Of a stretch of 64,000 nt of DNA, positions 10,010 to 20,115 are shown one piece after another. Below the pieces are notes generated by a model. The model worked only from the letters and a program-made list of their open reading frames with translations, was not told where the DNA came from and made no database searches. The stretch is from NCBI RefSeq assembly GCF_017307055.1, contig NZ_JAFLEQ010000003.1, positions 332,693 through 396,692 on the forward strand, written 5' to 3'. A program made the position numbers and the translations under genes. Source of the DNA: Corynebacterium mendelii. GTDB taxonomy: Bacteria; Actinomycetota; Actinomycetes; Mycobacteriales; Mycobacteriaceae. Position 1 is the stretch's first letter, and the number at the start of each line of letters is the position of its first letter.

Positions 10010-10511
10010 GTGTGCCCATCATCGTTGGCGGCGGGTGGTACAAAGCATCCGCGGCCACCGCCGCTGGGCCGGCATCCGTATCCGGTAGTAAATATGCCGG
10101 CACCGGGTGGACCCGCAGGAGACCTGCCGGGTGTTTAGGGGCTAGCCACCAACCGGCTCTGCGGTCTGGTTGTGGGGAGGGCCGGTGAGGGGTGTGCGGC
10201 GGGCACGGACAGTCGCAGGAGGGGGTCGGTTGTGTCTGTCGTGCGGGTAGATGGCGGGGGAGGGGACAAACCATACCCAGTTGCGGACGGTGCAGGTCGG
10301 GGTTGATTTGTTCGTCCCACCGAAGCTTGCGCCGACAGCCGGCGGGCCTGATGGGTGTCCAGCGGGTACGCACCTGTGATTTTCACTGGTAGTGTGTCTC
10401 TCGAGCCTTCAGTACTTAAGAAGTAAGAGCAGCACAGAATGAACCTGCGCACGGCGGCACCGATGATCGCCGGGGATGAAGGCAGGAATCCATAAGGAGA
10501 AAACAACGTCC

Positions 10512-12749
10512 ATGACTGACGTTCAGTACATTGAAGACGAATACGGGGTGGGCTTTGTCGAGGCGCCCATCGACAACGGGGATTTTGGCCAGCGGGTCAT
10601 CCGCCTGGAGACCGGGCTGCTGGCCCGCCAGGCCGGCGGTTCCGTGACCGCCTACCTCGACGACGACACCATGATGCTGGCCACCACCACCGCCAGCTCC
10701 AATCCCCGGGAAGGCTTCGATTTCTTCCCCCTGACCGTCGATGTGGAAGAGCGCATGTACGCTGCCGGCCGCATCCCCGGTTCCTTCTTCCGCCGCGAGG
10801 GACGGCCCACCACCGACGCCGTTTTGGCCTGCCGTCTCATTGACCGCCCGCTGCGTCCGACCTTCACCAAGGGTCTGCGCAACGAAGTGCAGTGTGTGAT
10901 CACTGTTTTGTCGATCAACCCGGAAGACATGTACGACGTGGTGGCCATCAACGCCGCCTCCGCCGCCACCCAGCTGTCGGGACTTCCGGTTTCCGGTGCC
11001 GTCGGCGGTGTCCGTATCGCCCTGATCGCCGATGAGAAGCACAAGAAGGGCCAGTGGGTCGCATTCCCGACCTACTCGCAGCACAAAGACGCCCTGTTCG
11101 AAATGGTCGTTGCCGGTCGTCTGGTGGACGGCAAGAAGAAGGGCGACAAAGACGTCGCCGTCATGATGGTCGAAGCCGGTGCCACCGAGCATGTCGCCGA
11201 CAAGATTGCCGAAGGCTACCCGGCCCCGACCGAAGCGGTCGTCGCCGAAGGCCTGGAGGCCGCCAAGCCCTTCATCAAGGTTCTCTGTCAGGCGCAGGCC
11301 GAACTGGCCAAGCACACCGCCAAGGACACGCAGGACTTCCCGCTGTTCCCGCCCTATGAAGACGATGTTCTGGCTGCCGTGGAGAAAATGGCGTCCAAGA
11401 AGATCGAAAAGCTCATGTCCATCCCCGGCAAGCAGGAGCGCGACGACGCGACCGCCGAGTACATGGATGAGGTTGTCGACAAGCTTGCCGACAAGTTCGG
11501 TGACGAGCGCGAGAAGGAAGTCCGCAACGCCTTCAACGCGGTGACCAAGAAGATTGTGCGCCGCCGCATCCTCACCGACCACTTCCGTATTGACGGCCGC
11601 GGTGTCAAGGACATCCGCCAGCTGGAAGTGGAAGTCGATTTGATCCCGCGGGCCCACGGCTCCGCCCTGTTCGAGCGCGGTGAAACCCAGATCCTGGGCG
11701 TGACAACCCTCGATATGCTCAAAATGGAGCAGCAGATCGACTCGCTGTCGCCGGTGACCTCCAAGCGCTACATCCACCACTACAACTTCCCGCCGTACTC
11801 CACCGGGGAAACCGGACGCGTCGGCTCGCCGAAACGCCGCGAAATCGGCCACGGCGCTCTCGCTGAGCGCGCCCTGGTTCCGGTTCTGCCCAGCCGGGAA
11901 CAGTTCCCCTACTGCATCCGGCAGGTCTCCGAGGCTTTGGGCTCCAACGGCTCAACCTCCATGGGGTCGGTGTGCGCCTCGACCCTGTCGATGCTCAACG
12001 CCGGTGTCCCGCTGAAAGCCCCGGTTGCAGGCATCGCCATGGGGCTGGTCTCCGACGAGGTTGACGGGGAGACCCGCTATGTGGCACTCACCGACATCCT
12101 CGGCGCCGAGGACGCTTTCGGTGACATGGACTTCAAGGTTGCCGGTACCGAAGAGTACGTCACCGCCCTGCAGCTGGACACCAAACTTGACGGCATCCCG
12201 TCGAAGGTTCTGGCCGGTGCCCTCAGCCAGGCCCGTGACGCCCGCCTGGAAATCCTGGCCACCATGGCCGATGTGATCTCCCAGCCGGATGAGCTGAGTC
12301 CCTTTGCTCCCCGCATCGAGACCATTCACGTCCCGGTCTCCAAGATTGGTGAGGTCATCGGCCCGAAGGGCAAGATCATCAACCAGATCTCCGAGGACAC
12401 CGGCGCGAATATCTCCATCGAGGATGACGGAACCGTCTACGTGTCCGCCACCGATGGTGAGTCGGCGCAGAAAGCCATCGACCAGATCAACTCGATCGCC
12501 AATCCGCAGCTGCCGAAAGTTGGGGAGCGTTTCCTCGGCACCGTGGTGAAAACCACCAACTTCGGTGCCTTCATCTCCCTGCTGCCGGGCCGTGACGGCC
12601 TGCTTCACATCTCCAAGATCGGCGGCAAGCGCCGTATCGAGAAGGTGGAGGATGAACTCAACGTCGGTGACCAGATTCAGGTCGAGATCGCCGATATCGA
12701 CAACCGCGGCAAGATCTCGCTGATCCCGGTTGACGAGGACAAGAACTAA
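10512..12749 (+). CDS. pnp: Polyribonucleotide nucleotidyltransferase (PNPase)
   Basis: Phosphorolytic 3'-5' exoribonuclease of RNA turnover; the actinobacterial enzyme is also known as GpsI. 745 aa: two RNase PH-like domains separated by an alpha-helical domain, then a KH domain ([15 protein letters not shown]) and an S1 domain ([20 protein letters not shown]). The start is ATG 10512 with AAGGAG at 10495-10500; an in-frame ATG at 10476 lacks a site. It stands alone between two terminators. Confidence 0.97.
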   Translation: MTDVQYIEDEYGVGFVEAPIDNGDFGQRVIRLETGLLARQAGGSVTAYLDDDTMMLATTTASSNPREGFDFFPLTVDVEERMYAAGRIPGSFFRREGRPTTDAVLACRLIDRPLRPTFTKGLRNEVQCVITVLSINPEDMYDVVAINAASAATQLSGLPVSGAVGGVRIALIADEKHKKGQWVAFPTYSQHKDALFEMVVAGRLVDGKKKGDKDVAVMMVEAGATEHVADKIAEGYPAPTEAVVAEGLEAAKPFIKVLCQAQAELAKHTAKDTQDFPLFPPYEDDVLAAVEKMASKKIEKLMSIPGKQERDDATAEYMDEVVDKLADKFGDEREKEVRNAFNAVTKKIVRRRILTDHFRIDGRGVKDIRQLEVEVDLIPRAHGSALFERGETQILGVTTLDMLKMEQQIDSLSPVTSKRYIHHYNFPPYSTGETGRVGSPKRREIGHGALAERALVPVLPSREQFPYCIRQVSEALGSNGSTSMGSVCASTLSMLNAGVPLKAPVAGIAMGLVSDEVDGETRYVALTDILGAEDAFGDMDFKVAGTEEYVTALQLDTKLDGIPSKVLAGALSQARDARLEILATMADVISQPDELSPFAPRIETIHVPVSKIGEVIGPKGKIINQISEDTGANISIEDDGTVYVSATDGESAQKAIDQINSIANPQLPKVGERFLGTVVKTTNFGAFISLLPGRDGLLHISKIGGKRRIEKVEDELNVGDQIQVEIADIDNRGKISLIPVDEDKN

Positions 12750-12810
12750 CCCTCCTGCAAACCGCCGGCCACCGGCTCAACCGGTGGTCGGCAGCTTGAG
12801 CTAAAAAAGA

Positions 12811-12850
12811 CCCCTGTCGTGCACGATCACCGTGCACGGCAGGGGCTTCC
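12811..12850. terminator. Bidirectional terminator between pnp and the hydrolase gene
   Basis: A 15-bp stem (12811-12825 with 12831-12845, one G-T pair) with a 5-nt loop. It is flanked on the left by AAAAAA and on the right by a T-rich stretch, so it can end both pnp and the convergent hydrolase gene. Confidence 0.8.
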
Positions 12851-12961
12851 TTTGTCATCCAGTGCGGTGGGCTACCGGAAAACACGGTAGAGCCGGCTTG
12901 AACAGGTCGCGGGTTTTTTCCACAGCCTTCGATGGGCCGGTGCGGGTGTCACGCAGCCGGT

Positions 12962-13795
12962 CTACGAGCCGTTCCAGACCTGGTCGAAAAATGAACCCAG
13001 CTCTTTGTTGAACACCGCCGGTTTGGTGAGCATCGGCATGTGCACAGCCCCATCGATGACCACCTGCCGGGCCCGGGGGTTTTTCTCTTCCAGATAGCCG
13101 TAGATGTTCGACAGGGCTTTGGGAAAGTCATCCGAGCCGCGCACCAGCAGCATGGGGGGATTGGCCGGGTAGCCGTCGATGTCGTGGACCTTTGCGAAAG
13201 CGGAAAAACCCAGACTCAAAAAAACTTTTCTGCCGCTGGCGTAGATGGCATCGCCGATCTCTTGTTGCACTGCCTTGTCTTTCGAGCAGGCTTTCGCACT
13301 CAGCTTCGACATCATCCGCCAGGGGATGAACCGGTAGATGAATCCGGATGATTTCTGCATGATTTTCTCGCTGGTGGGGCGTTTCCTGTGCTGGCCCCAG
13401 GTGCCGATAATCACCAGTGCTTTCACCCGCTGCGGGGTACGGAAGGTGTATTCCTGCAACGGATTGCCGCCCCAGGAGTGGCCGACCAGCGCGGCCTGCT
13501 CCATGTGGAAGTGGTCCATGATGCGGTCCACGTCACTGATGGCGCCCTCGAAGTCGGGGAGTTTCCCATCCTTCATCGTCGAGGCACCCTGACCGCGGAC
13601 ATCGACGAAAACAAGATCACAGTCGGGGAATTGATCATACTGATTGCGCCACATGTCCTTGTTACCGCACGCCCCGTGGTAGAAAATGACCCACCGGCGG
13701 CCACCGTCGGGACGGACCCGTGCCGGGCGGTGATACACCCGGAGCCTCGCCTCGGGGGTGTCGATGATCTCTCCTGAAAGCCATGAACCAGTCAT
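12962..13795 (-). CDS. Alpha/beta hydrolase, probably iron-regulated
   Basis: 277 aa alpha/beta-hydrolase fold protein. The oxyanion motif YHGACG is followed by the nucleophile elbow GHSWGG; a candidate acid is the Asp pair in RGSDDFP, and the catalytic His lies in DGAVHMPM. No signal peptide, so cytoplasmic. The start ATG lies 6 nt after a TATTAT -10 element and has no ribosome-binding site. A DtxR-like operator overlaps this promoter, which hints at a role under iron limitation, for example hydrolysis of a siderophore ester, but the substrate is unknown. Confidence 0.88.
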   Translation of the reverse strand: MTGSWLSGEIIDTPEARLRVYHRPARVRPDGGRRWVIFYHGACGNKDMWRNQYDQFPDCDLVFVDVRGQGASTMKDGKLPDFEGAISDVDRIMDHFHMEQAALVGHSWGGNPLQEYTFRTPQRVKALVIIGTWGQHRKRPTSEKIMQKSSGFIYRFIPWRMMSKLSAKACSKDKAVQQEIGDAIYASGRKVFLSLGFSAFAKVHDIDGYPANPPMLLVRGSDDFPKALSNIYGYLEEKNPRARQVVIDGAVHMPMLTKPAVFNKELGSFFDQVWNGS

Positions 13796-13805
13796 GCATC
13801 AATAA

Positions 13806-13824
13806 TAAACAAAGCCAAACCTAA
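13806..13824 (-). promoter_or_regulatory. DtxR-box-like operator of the hydrolase gene
   Basis: Read on the minus strand the site is TTAGGTTTGGCTTTGTTTA. It matches 15 of 19 positions of the DtxR consensus TWAGGTWAGSCTWACCTWA. It overlaps the TATTAT -10 element (13802-13807), where a bound Fe-DtxR would block transcription. The match is by eye. Confidence 0.5.
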
Positions 13825-14540
13825 CATGCGCCACGGGTGTGCCGTGTTCACCATCCTGCGGGAGGCTCTTGCTGCAAGGGCCTTATTCGCCCCGCACCAC
13901 TGGTGCCCGGGCGGCCCCGCATGCCGGGGAAAAATCGAAAGAACCAATGACCGCGAAAGTGACCCGCGCGGTGACCTGTGCCGGGGAAAGAGTTGTCGCG
14001 GTCCCGGGCCAAGTGAGGGGCAGGATTATTGTCCGGCCCACCCCCGAAAAAGGTGCACAATAAAAAACATGGCGGGTTGGCCATCTGTGAAATTCATAAA
14101 ACTTAAACCTGTCTGACAACTATGATTTTGGCACTGCAGTGGTTCCGGTGGTTTATTCACACATGTGGGTGGTGCCATTACTGCGTTCTGGGCAGTCCGG
14201 CAGTCGTGCTGTCACTGGGTATGGCCAGTGGTAGGGGTGAAATTTATCCGTGAGGGATGACAAAAAATAGTGGTGGGGGCGTTTTCCATGCATGATCTAA
14301 AGTGTGATGAATCGCTCAGTGGATATTAATTCACACTTACTTCACAAGCTTGCCAAGCCTGCAAACAGCATATTTCCCATTATGAGACATGTTCGAAAAT
14401 GTTTGTTCCCCTGCTGTGTGGCGGGTGTTGTCGGTGCGGATTATTGAAGCGCCTGTCTGACAGGAGTAACTTTCGACAGCGGGTCCCGAGGATGCCCTCC
14501 GGACATAAAGCTATTGTTTCCACCAGAGGAGATGCGGCGC
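13825..14540. other. AT-richer non-coding gap with an inverted repeat before the symporter gene
   Basis: No convincing gene is seen here. The gap is clearly less GC-rich than its surroundings. An exact 8-bp inverted repeat, AAGTGTGA at 14300-14307 and TCACACTT at 14331-14338, flanks 23 bp. Each arm contains a TGTGA/TCACA half-site of the kind bound by CRP/GlxR regulators, although GlxR normally needs closer spacing. This is a candidate operator for the galactose block. Confidence 0.4.
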
Positions 14541-16211
14541 ATGATTCTCGCGCAAGACAACCTGCTCAGACTTGATGTCCATGCCATGGACTATCTGATC
14601 ATCTTCATCTATTTCGCCTTCGTCCTGGGCATCGGTTGGGCAGCCCGGTCCAAGGTGTCGAGTTCCATCGACTTTTTCCTGTCCGGGCGTTCCCTGCCCG
14701 CATGGGTGACCGGTCTGGCGTTCATCTCCGCCAACCTCGGTGCGGTGGAGATTATCGGCATGTCCGCCACCGGCATGCAGTACGGCTTCCAGACCATGCA
14801 CTACTTCTGGATTGGCGCTATTCCGGCCATGGTCTTTTTGGGCATCGTGATGATGCCGTTTTACTACGGCTCGAAGGTGCGCAGTGTGCCCGAGTTCATG
14901 CTCAAGCGTTTCGGACCGGCCGCCCATTTGGTCAACGCCATCTCCTTCGCCGTCGCGCAGCTACTGATTGCCGGTGTGAACCTGCTGCTGCTGGCCAAAA
15001 TCGTCAACGCTATTCTCGGGTGGTCGCTGGAGGCCACCCTCGTTGTTGCCGCCATCATCGTTCTCAGCTACATCACCCTCGGCGGGCTGTCAGCAGCCAT
15101 CTACAACGAGGTCCTGCAGTTTTTCGTCATCGTTGCCGCCCTGGCGCCGCTGACCATCATCGGTTTGAACCGGGCCGGCGGATGGCAGGGGCTGAAAGCC
15201 GCTATTCCCGAATCGCACTTCCACAACTGGCCCGGCTCCGACATTTCCGGGTTCGATAACCCGATCGTGTCGATTATCGGCATCACCTTCGGCCTCGGCT
15301 TCGTGCTGAGCTTCGGCTACTGGACCACCAACTTCGTTGAAGTGCAGCGTGCCATGGCCTCGGATTCCCTGTCGGCTGCCCGCCGCACCCCGATCATCGG
15401 CGCATTCCCGAAAATGTTCGTTCCCTTCATTGTCGTCATCCCCGGCATGGTTGCCAGCGTGATCGTCTCCGAGTACGTCGAGGGCAAACCCGGTGTCAAA
15501 CCCAATGATGCGATGCTGCTGTTGATGCGTGACCTTCTGCCCAACGGGTTGCTGGGCGTGGCCATCGCCGGTCTTTTGGCCGCGTTCATGGCAGGTATGG
15601 CCGCCAACATCTCCGCATTCAACACCGTGATCTCCTACGACATCTGGCAGACCTACGTTGTCAAAGACAAAGAAGACGGCTACTACCTGCGGTTTGGTCG
15701 TCTGGCCACGGTTGTCGCCACCGTCATTGCGGTGTTTACCGCATTGATCGCCCAGAACTTCGGCAACGTCATGGATTACCTGCAGACGTTGTTCGGTTTC
15801 TTCAATGCCCCGCTGTTCGCCACCTTCATTCTCGGTATGTTCTGGCGCAAGATGACACCTTCCGCCGGTTGGATGTCGCTGGTGTGCGGCACCCTGGCTG
15901 CCGTCATTTACTGGGTGATCTCAAAATTCATCATCACCGGTGATAGTGGTGTGTTCAACCTGACCGGCCAAGGCACCGCCTTTGTGGCCGCTTCCCTGGC
16001 GTTTGCCACAGCGATTGTGGTGGCCATTGTTGTCTCCCTGTTCACCACCCCCAAACCCCGGAATGAACTGGTCGGCTTCGTTTACTCGGAAACCCCCAAG
16101 GAAGTGCGAACCGATGTGTTGGAGGCCTCCGCACCCTGGTACAAGCGCACTGTTCCGCTCGGCATGCTGTGCCTGGCGATGGTGATCTGTCTCAACGCCA
16201 TCTTCGCCTGA
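14541..16211 (+). CDS. Sodium:solute symporter (SSS/SGLT family), probable galactose uptake
   Basis: 556 aa with about 13-14 predicted membrane spans. The opening MDYLIIFIYFAFVLGIGW followed by DFFLSGRSLPAW is typical of SGLT-type transporters. I chose ATG 14541, which has AGAGGA 10 nt upstream; ATG 14532 and TTG 14514 are in frame but badly spaced. It is followed by an 82-aa membrane protein, then galT and galK, so a sodium-coupled galactose transporter is the best guess. That substrate is inferred only from neighbours. Confidence 0.9.
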   Translation: MILAQDNLLRLDVHAMDYLIIFIYFAFVLGIGWAARSKVSSSIDFFLSGRSLPAWVTGLAFISANLGAVEIIGMSATGMQYGFQTMHYFWIGAIPAMVFLGIVMMPFYYGSKVRSVPEFMLKRFGPAAHLVNAISFAVAQLLIAGVNLLLLAKIVNAILGWSLEATLVVAAIIVLSYITLGGLSAAIYNEVLQFFVIVAALAPLTIIGLNRAGGWQGLKAAIPESHFHNWPGSDISGFDNPIVSIIGITFGLGFVLSFGYWTTNFVEVQRAMASDSLSAARRTPIIGAFPKMFVPFIVVIPGMVASVIVSEYVEGKPGVKPNDAMLLLMRDLLPNGLLGVAIAGLLAAFMAGMAANISAFNTVISYDIWQTYVVKDKEDGYYLRFGRLATVVATVIAVFTALIAQNFGNVMDYLQTLFGFFNAPLFATFILGMFWRKMTPSAGWMSLVCGTLAAVIYWVISKFIITGDSGVFNLTGQGTAFVAASLAFATAIVVAIVVSLFTTPKPRNELVGFVYSETPKEVRTDVLEASAPWYKRTVPLGMLCLAMVICLNAIFA

Positions 16212-16266
16212 TTGACCCGCAGTTTCCATCCCACAAACTTTTCCAGTTAGGAGTTGTGACCACACC

Positions 16267-16515
16267 ATGGCACGCAAAAAAACCGCGGGTGCATTCGACA
16301 TCCGCAATATCATCGGCCTGTTGCTGGGGCTGTACGGCATTCTCCTTGTCATCAGTGCCGCCCTGCTCGATCCGGGCGTGAACCCCGACACCAACATCGC
16401 CAAGTCCTCCGCCGACAACCTGTGGGTCGGCGTGGTGATGATCATCGTCGCAGCGGTGTTTTTCGTCTGGACCAAACTCAAGCCCATTGTGGTGGCTGCC
16501 GAACCGGAGAAATGA
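16267..16515 (+). CDS. Small two-span membrane protein
   Basis: 82 aa. After a basic N-terminus there are two hydrophobic segments: residues about 15-36 (IIGLLLGLYGILLVISAALL) and about 58-74. The only usable start is ATG 16267, with AGGAG 13 nt upstream. It lies 55 nt after the symporter stop and is probably co-transcribed with it, so it may be an accessory subunit or stabiliser of that transporter. I do not recognise a named family. Confidence 0.75.
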   Translation: MARKKTAGAFDIRNIIGLLLGLYGILLVISAALLDPGVNPDTNIAKSSADNLWVGVVMIIVAAVFFVWTKLKPIVVAAEPEK

Positions 16516-16616
16516 TTCTCACCAGGTTGTCACCGGCTCTGCCTGTACTGGCCGTCCGGTGACATCCAGGCAATCGATCAGCTGTCACGGCTGACGGCTG
16601 CACCCGTGATCCCCAC

Positions 16617-16651
16617 CCCGCGTACCCCCGTTTCCGGCAGGGGTACGCGGG
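16617..16651 (+). terminator. Hairpin after the symporter pair
   Basis: A perfect 12-bp stem (16617-16628 with 16640-16651), followed by an AT-rich but T-poor stretch. It probably ends the symporter/small-protein transcript, which would leave galT with its own promoter. Confidence 0.6.
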
Positions 16652-17460
16652 TAAAACAATTGTTCTATTAATGGGTTTTTTCGGCGGCGTTGCGCCGTCT
16701 TGCCGCATCTGTGGGGTGCCCGGCGGTTGACCGCCTGTTGCAGCGCGGTGAAATACCTCAGAGGTGTCGGTTTGAGGGGCAACGGCCCACCCCGGTTTCT
16801 GGCCGGGTGTCAGCCGGTTGATGTGCTCCGGGTGGTTTGTGCAAGGGGTTGTCACTGCGCAGCGTGGGGGCTTGCCGGGTCTGCCGAGGTTTTGCTGTTG
16901 GCTGCTTTATGCTCACCCGGGCAGGGGCCGGCGGCCCGGTGGGTGTGGATGGGGCGGTCCTGTTGACCGTGGGGACCTCGCACGGTCATTTTTGGCTTTT
17001 TCCGCGGTTAAAAATAGCGGGCGCATGCCCGTCGTCCGGCCGCGGGTATTTTTGTCCGGTTGTTCGGCTGGATCCGTCACAAGACTCCCGCGGGAACTCC
17101 GGGGCACGGGATCGGCCAGGGGGAGTGAACAGTCTTTTCGGCGGGACTTTGTGATCTTTTGCTGTGGTGGGGTGGGGAGGTTAAAAATGTCCGGATTCAG
17201 CTTTGGGCAGTGGTGGTGCTGGTGGTGTGCGGGTAGGAAAACGACCGACGAAGACGTTTCGGAAGCCTGGCTGGCGGGGCGAAAAAAGTGAGGTTTGTCA
17301 TGAAAGGGCTTCAAGAGCCTGTGTGAACGGGTTTTCGCACGCGTTGTGGTGGCTGTGCGGGGGTGAAGTGATTAACGTTGGGGGTAAAGCGCGACGCATG
17401 TGTGTCCGCCCGGAAGACATCCGACTTTTACAGATTTCAGGAAAGGTCTTTGTAACGACC
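16652..17460. other. Gene-free gap before galT
   Basis: About 800 bp without a credible gene. Open frames exist, but their compositions look random. The plus strand is strikingly G-rich between about 16800 and 17280. The last bases hold the galT ribosome-binding site (CAGGAAAGG, about 17438-17446). Confidence 0.5.
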
Positions 17461-18633
17461 ATGAGTGACAACGGCACCGTCGAATACACCGGTGAAGACA
17501 AGCTGGTGCGCATCACCCGCACCACGCTCGCCGACGGCAGGGATTTGATCTACTTCGATGACACCGACCCGTATCTGTCGGGGGAGAGCACACGTGAGCT
17601 GTCCGACCCGCGGGATCTTCCCGAAGCGTCGACGCTGTCGGAGATGCGCCGGGACCCGTTGACCGGTGACTGGACTGTCATGGCCGCCCACCGGATGAAC
17701 CGAACCTTCATGCCGCCGGCCAATGAAAACCCGCTGGCCCCGTCAAAGGAAGGGCAGCTGCCGACAGAGGTTCCGGCCGACGACTACAACGTGGTGGTCT
17801 TCGAAAACCGTTTCCCCTCGTTTTCACTGCACATGGATGTTCCCGACGACTACGACACCACCGTTGACGGGGAAGAAATTTTCGTGCGCCAGCCGGCGAA
17901 AGCCCGCTGCGAGGTTGTCTGCTTCGATCCGGATGTCAACCACTCGTTCCGTGATCTGTCGGTCAAACGTGCCCGCACCGTGATCGAGGTGTGGGCCAAC
18001 CGGACCAAAGAACTCTCCGCCATCGACGGCATCCGCCAGGTCTTCCCGTTTGAAAACCGGGGCGCCGAGATCGGGGTGACCCTGCAGCACCCGCACGGCC
18101 AGATCTACACCTACCCCTACCTGCCTGCCCGGACAGCAGCGATTGTCCGCCGGGCCAAAGCACACCGGGAGGACACCGGCCGTGATCTGTTCGAGGATGT
18201 GCTGGCCGCCGAGAAACGCTCCGGCAAGAGGATTGTCGCCGAAACGGAATACTTCACAGCTTTCGTTCCGGCGGCCGCGAAATGGCCGGTGGAGTTGATG
18301 ATCATGCCGAACCGGGATGCCAAGGATTTCGCGGATCTGACCGGTAAGGAAAAAGATGACCTGGCGGTGCTCTACCTGGACATGCTCGCCAAGGTCGACA
18401 ACTTCTTCGAAGGGGTTGAAAAAACGCCCTACATCGCCGGCTGGAATCAGGCACCGGTGGGTGAGGACCGCCAGTACGGCCGCTTCCACCTGCAGCTGTT
18501 TTCGCTGATGCGCTCCCCGAACAGGATGAAGTTCCTGGCGGGATCCGAATCCGCGATGGGCGCCTGGATCTCCGACACCACCCCGGAGCGGATCGCCGAA
18601 ACGCTGCGCAACGCCCCCGGCCGCAGCAAATAA
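17461..18633 (+). CDS. galT: Galactose-1-phosphate uridylyltransferase
   Basis: Exchanges UMP between UDP-glucose and galactose-1-phosphate in the Leloir pathway. 390 aa. The HIT-type active-site HPHGQ lies in LQHPHGQIYTYPY. Upstream, ENRFPSF and the GDWTVMAAHRMNRTF segment match the family. The frame is open further upstream to 17203, but ATG 17461 has AGGAAAGG about 15 nt before it and gives the usual length. galK follows 121 nt later. galE is not in the window. Confidence 0.95.
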   Translation: MSDNGTVEYTGEDKLVRITRTTLADGRDLIYFDDTDPYLSGESTRELSDPRDLPEASTLSEMRRDPLTGDWTVMAAHRMNRTFMPPANENPLAPSKEGQLPTEVPADDYNVVVFENRFPSFSLHMDVPDDYDTTVDGEEIFVRQPAKARCEVVCFDPDVNHSFRDLSVKRARTVIEVWANRTKELSAIDGIRQVFPFENRGAEIGVTLQHPHGQIYTYPYLPARTAAIVRRAKAHREDTGRDLFEDVLAAEKRSGKRIVAETEYFTAFVPAAAKWPVELMIMPNRDAKDFADLTGKEKDDLAVLYLDMLAKVDNFFEGVEKTPYIAGWNQAPVGEDRQYGRFHLQLFSLMRSPNRMKFLAGSESAMGAWISDTTPERIAETLRNAPGRSK

Positions 18634-18754
18634 CACTGTCCACCGGACTCCGGCCGCCCATATCCCGGTGGTCCATTGGCCACCGGGACAAGCGGAACAA
18701 GAAAACACACCACCACACATTCCAGAACCCACGGTTTGAAAAAGGCGAGAATCC

Positions 18755-19999
18755 ATGTCAGTTGATTTCGTTTCCACCCGCTCCGACCAACAGTCCGCGG
18801 CTGATGCGCGCAAGCTGTTTGCGGCCACTTTCGATACAGAACCGGAAGGAGTGTGGGCTGCCCCGGGAAGGGTGAATCTGATCGGCGAACATGTCGACTA
18901 CGCCGGCGGTATCTGTCTGCCGTTCGCTCTCACCCAGGTCACTGTTGCCGCCATGTCCAGGCGGGAGGACCGGGTGATCTCCATTGCTTCGGTGATGCCC
19001 GGTGGAACCGAGGCCAACACCTTCGAGATCGATCTCTCGGAGGTCGGCCCGCAATCCCCGGCCAACTGGGCAGGGTATGCCGCCGGATCCGTGTGGGCTG
19101 CCGTGGAGGCCGGGTTGATGCCCGCCACAGGTTTCAATATCGCCCTGGTCAGTGATGTTCCGCTGGGTGCGGGACTCTCGTCATCGGCTGCCCTGGAATG
19201 CTCGGTGGCTCTTGGCGCGGTGGAACTGGCCACCGGAAAAGCACCTGATGCGGACATCCGCGAAAAACTGATCGCCTGCTGCATCCGCGCCGAAAACGAG
19301 GTGGTCGGTGCCTCCACCGGGGGACTGGACCAGACGATCTCGCTGCTGGGCACGCGGGGCCATGCCCTGGAGATCGACTACGCGGACAACTCCACCACCC
19401 AGGTTCCGGCCGACTTCGCCGGAAATGATCTGGCGATTCTGGTGATTAACACCAACGCCCCGCACTCTCTGGCAGACGGCCAGTATGCCTCCCGCCGCGG
19501 GATCATTGATCAGGTCACGGCTGCTCTGGGAGGCAAGTCGCTGCGCGATGTTGCCCAACCGGTGGAAAAAGCCCGCGAGTGGGCGGTCACCCATACCCCG
19601 GATACCGACGACAAGGACGACTTCCTCAACATGGTCGGTCGCCGGGTACGCCACGTCGTCTCCGAAATCGAACGCACCGCAGGAGCTGTCGAGGAACTCA
19701 AACGGGCGGACTTCAAAGCATTCGGTGTATCCATGTGTGCCTCACACGCGTCACTGCGCGATGACTACGAAGTCACCTGCCCCGAACTTGATTCGGCTGT
19801 TGACGCGGCCATGGAGGCAGGTGCTCTGGGCGCGCGGATGACCGGTGGTGGTTTCGGCGGGTCGGCTATCGCCCTGATTCCGGCGGATACCGTCGATAAG
19901 GTCGCTGAAGCAGTCGCCGCTGCTGCAGCTGACAACAACCTCGCCACACCGGAATTTTTGGTGGCTGTTCCCTCCGATGGGGCCCGCAGACTTCAGTAG
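18755..19999 (+). CDS. galK: Galactokinase
   Basis: Phosphorylates galactose at C1. 414 aa GHMP kinase. Motif 1 is RVNLIGEHVDYAGG, motif 2 GAGLSSSAALE, and motif 3 the C-terminal GGGFGGSAIAL. Start ATG 18755 follows AAAAAGGCGAG. Forms a probable galTK operon supplied by the upstream symporter. Confidence 0.96.
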   Translation: MSVDFVSTRSDQQSAADARKLFAATFDTEPEGVWAAPGRVNLIGEHVDYAGGICLPFALTQVTVAAMSRREDRVISIASVMPGGTEANTFEIDLSEVGPQSPANWAGYAAGSVWAAVEAGLMPATGFNIALVSDVPLGAGLSSSAALECSVALGAVELATGKAPDADIREKLIACCIRAENEVVGASTGGLDQTISLLGTRGHALEIDYADNSTTQVPADFAGNDLAILVINTNAPHSLADGQYASRRGIIDQVTAALGGKSLRDVAQPVEKAREWAVTHTPDTDDKDDFLNMVGRRVRHVVSEIERTAGAVEELKRADFKAFGVSMCASHASLRDDYEVTCPELDSAVDAAMEAGALGARMTGGGFGGSAIALIPADTVDKVAEAVAAAAADNNLATPEFLVAVPSDGARRLQ

Positions 20000-20068
20000 G
20001 AATAACCCGCGCCGCCTTCCCTTCCGGCACAGCCACCGGAAGGCCGTCGGCACCAACCAGACGACCGT

Positions 20069-20115
20069 CACCCGCGTCCGGAGTCCCGGCAGTAAACCGG
20101 ATCCGGACGCGGGTG
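20069..20115 (+). terminator. Hairpin downstream of galK
   Basis: A perfect 14-bp stem (20069-20082 with 20102-20115) begins 70 nt after the galK stop. It lacks a T-run, so it may be an RNA-stabilising hairpin or a weak terminator. Confidence 0.5.

Noticed and set aside
14384..14405. TTCGAAAATGTTTGTTC as a possible LexA box
   Set aside because: Only the left arm and a few right-arm bases fit the consensus; five mismatches in the second half.
16818..17291. 157-aa frame in the gap before galT
   Set aside because: G-rich translation full of Gly, Cys and Trp with no structure; no start signals.
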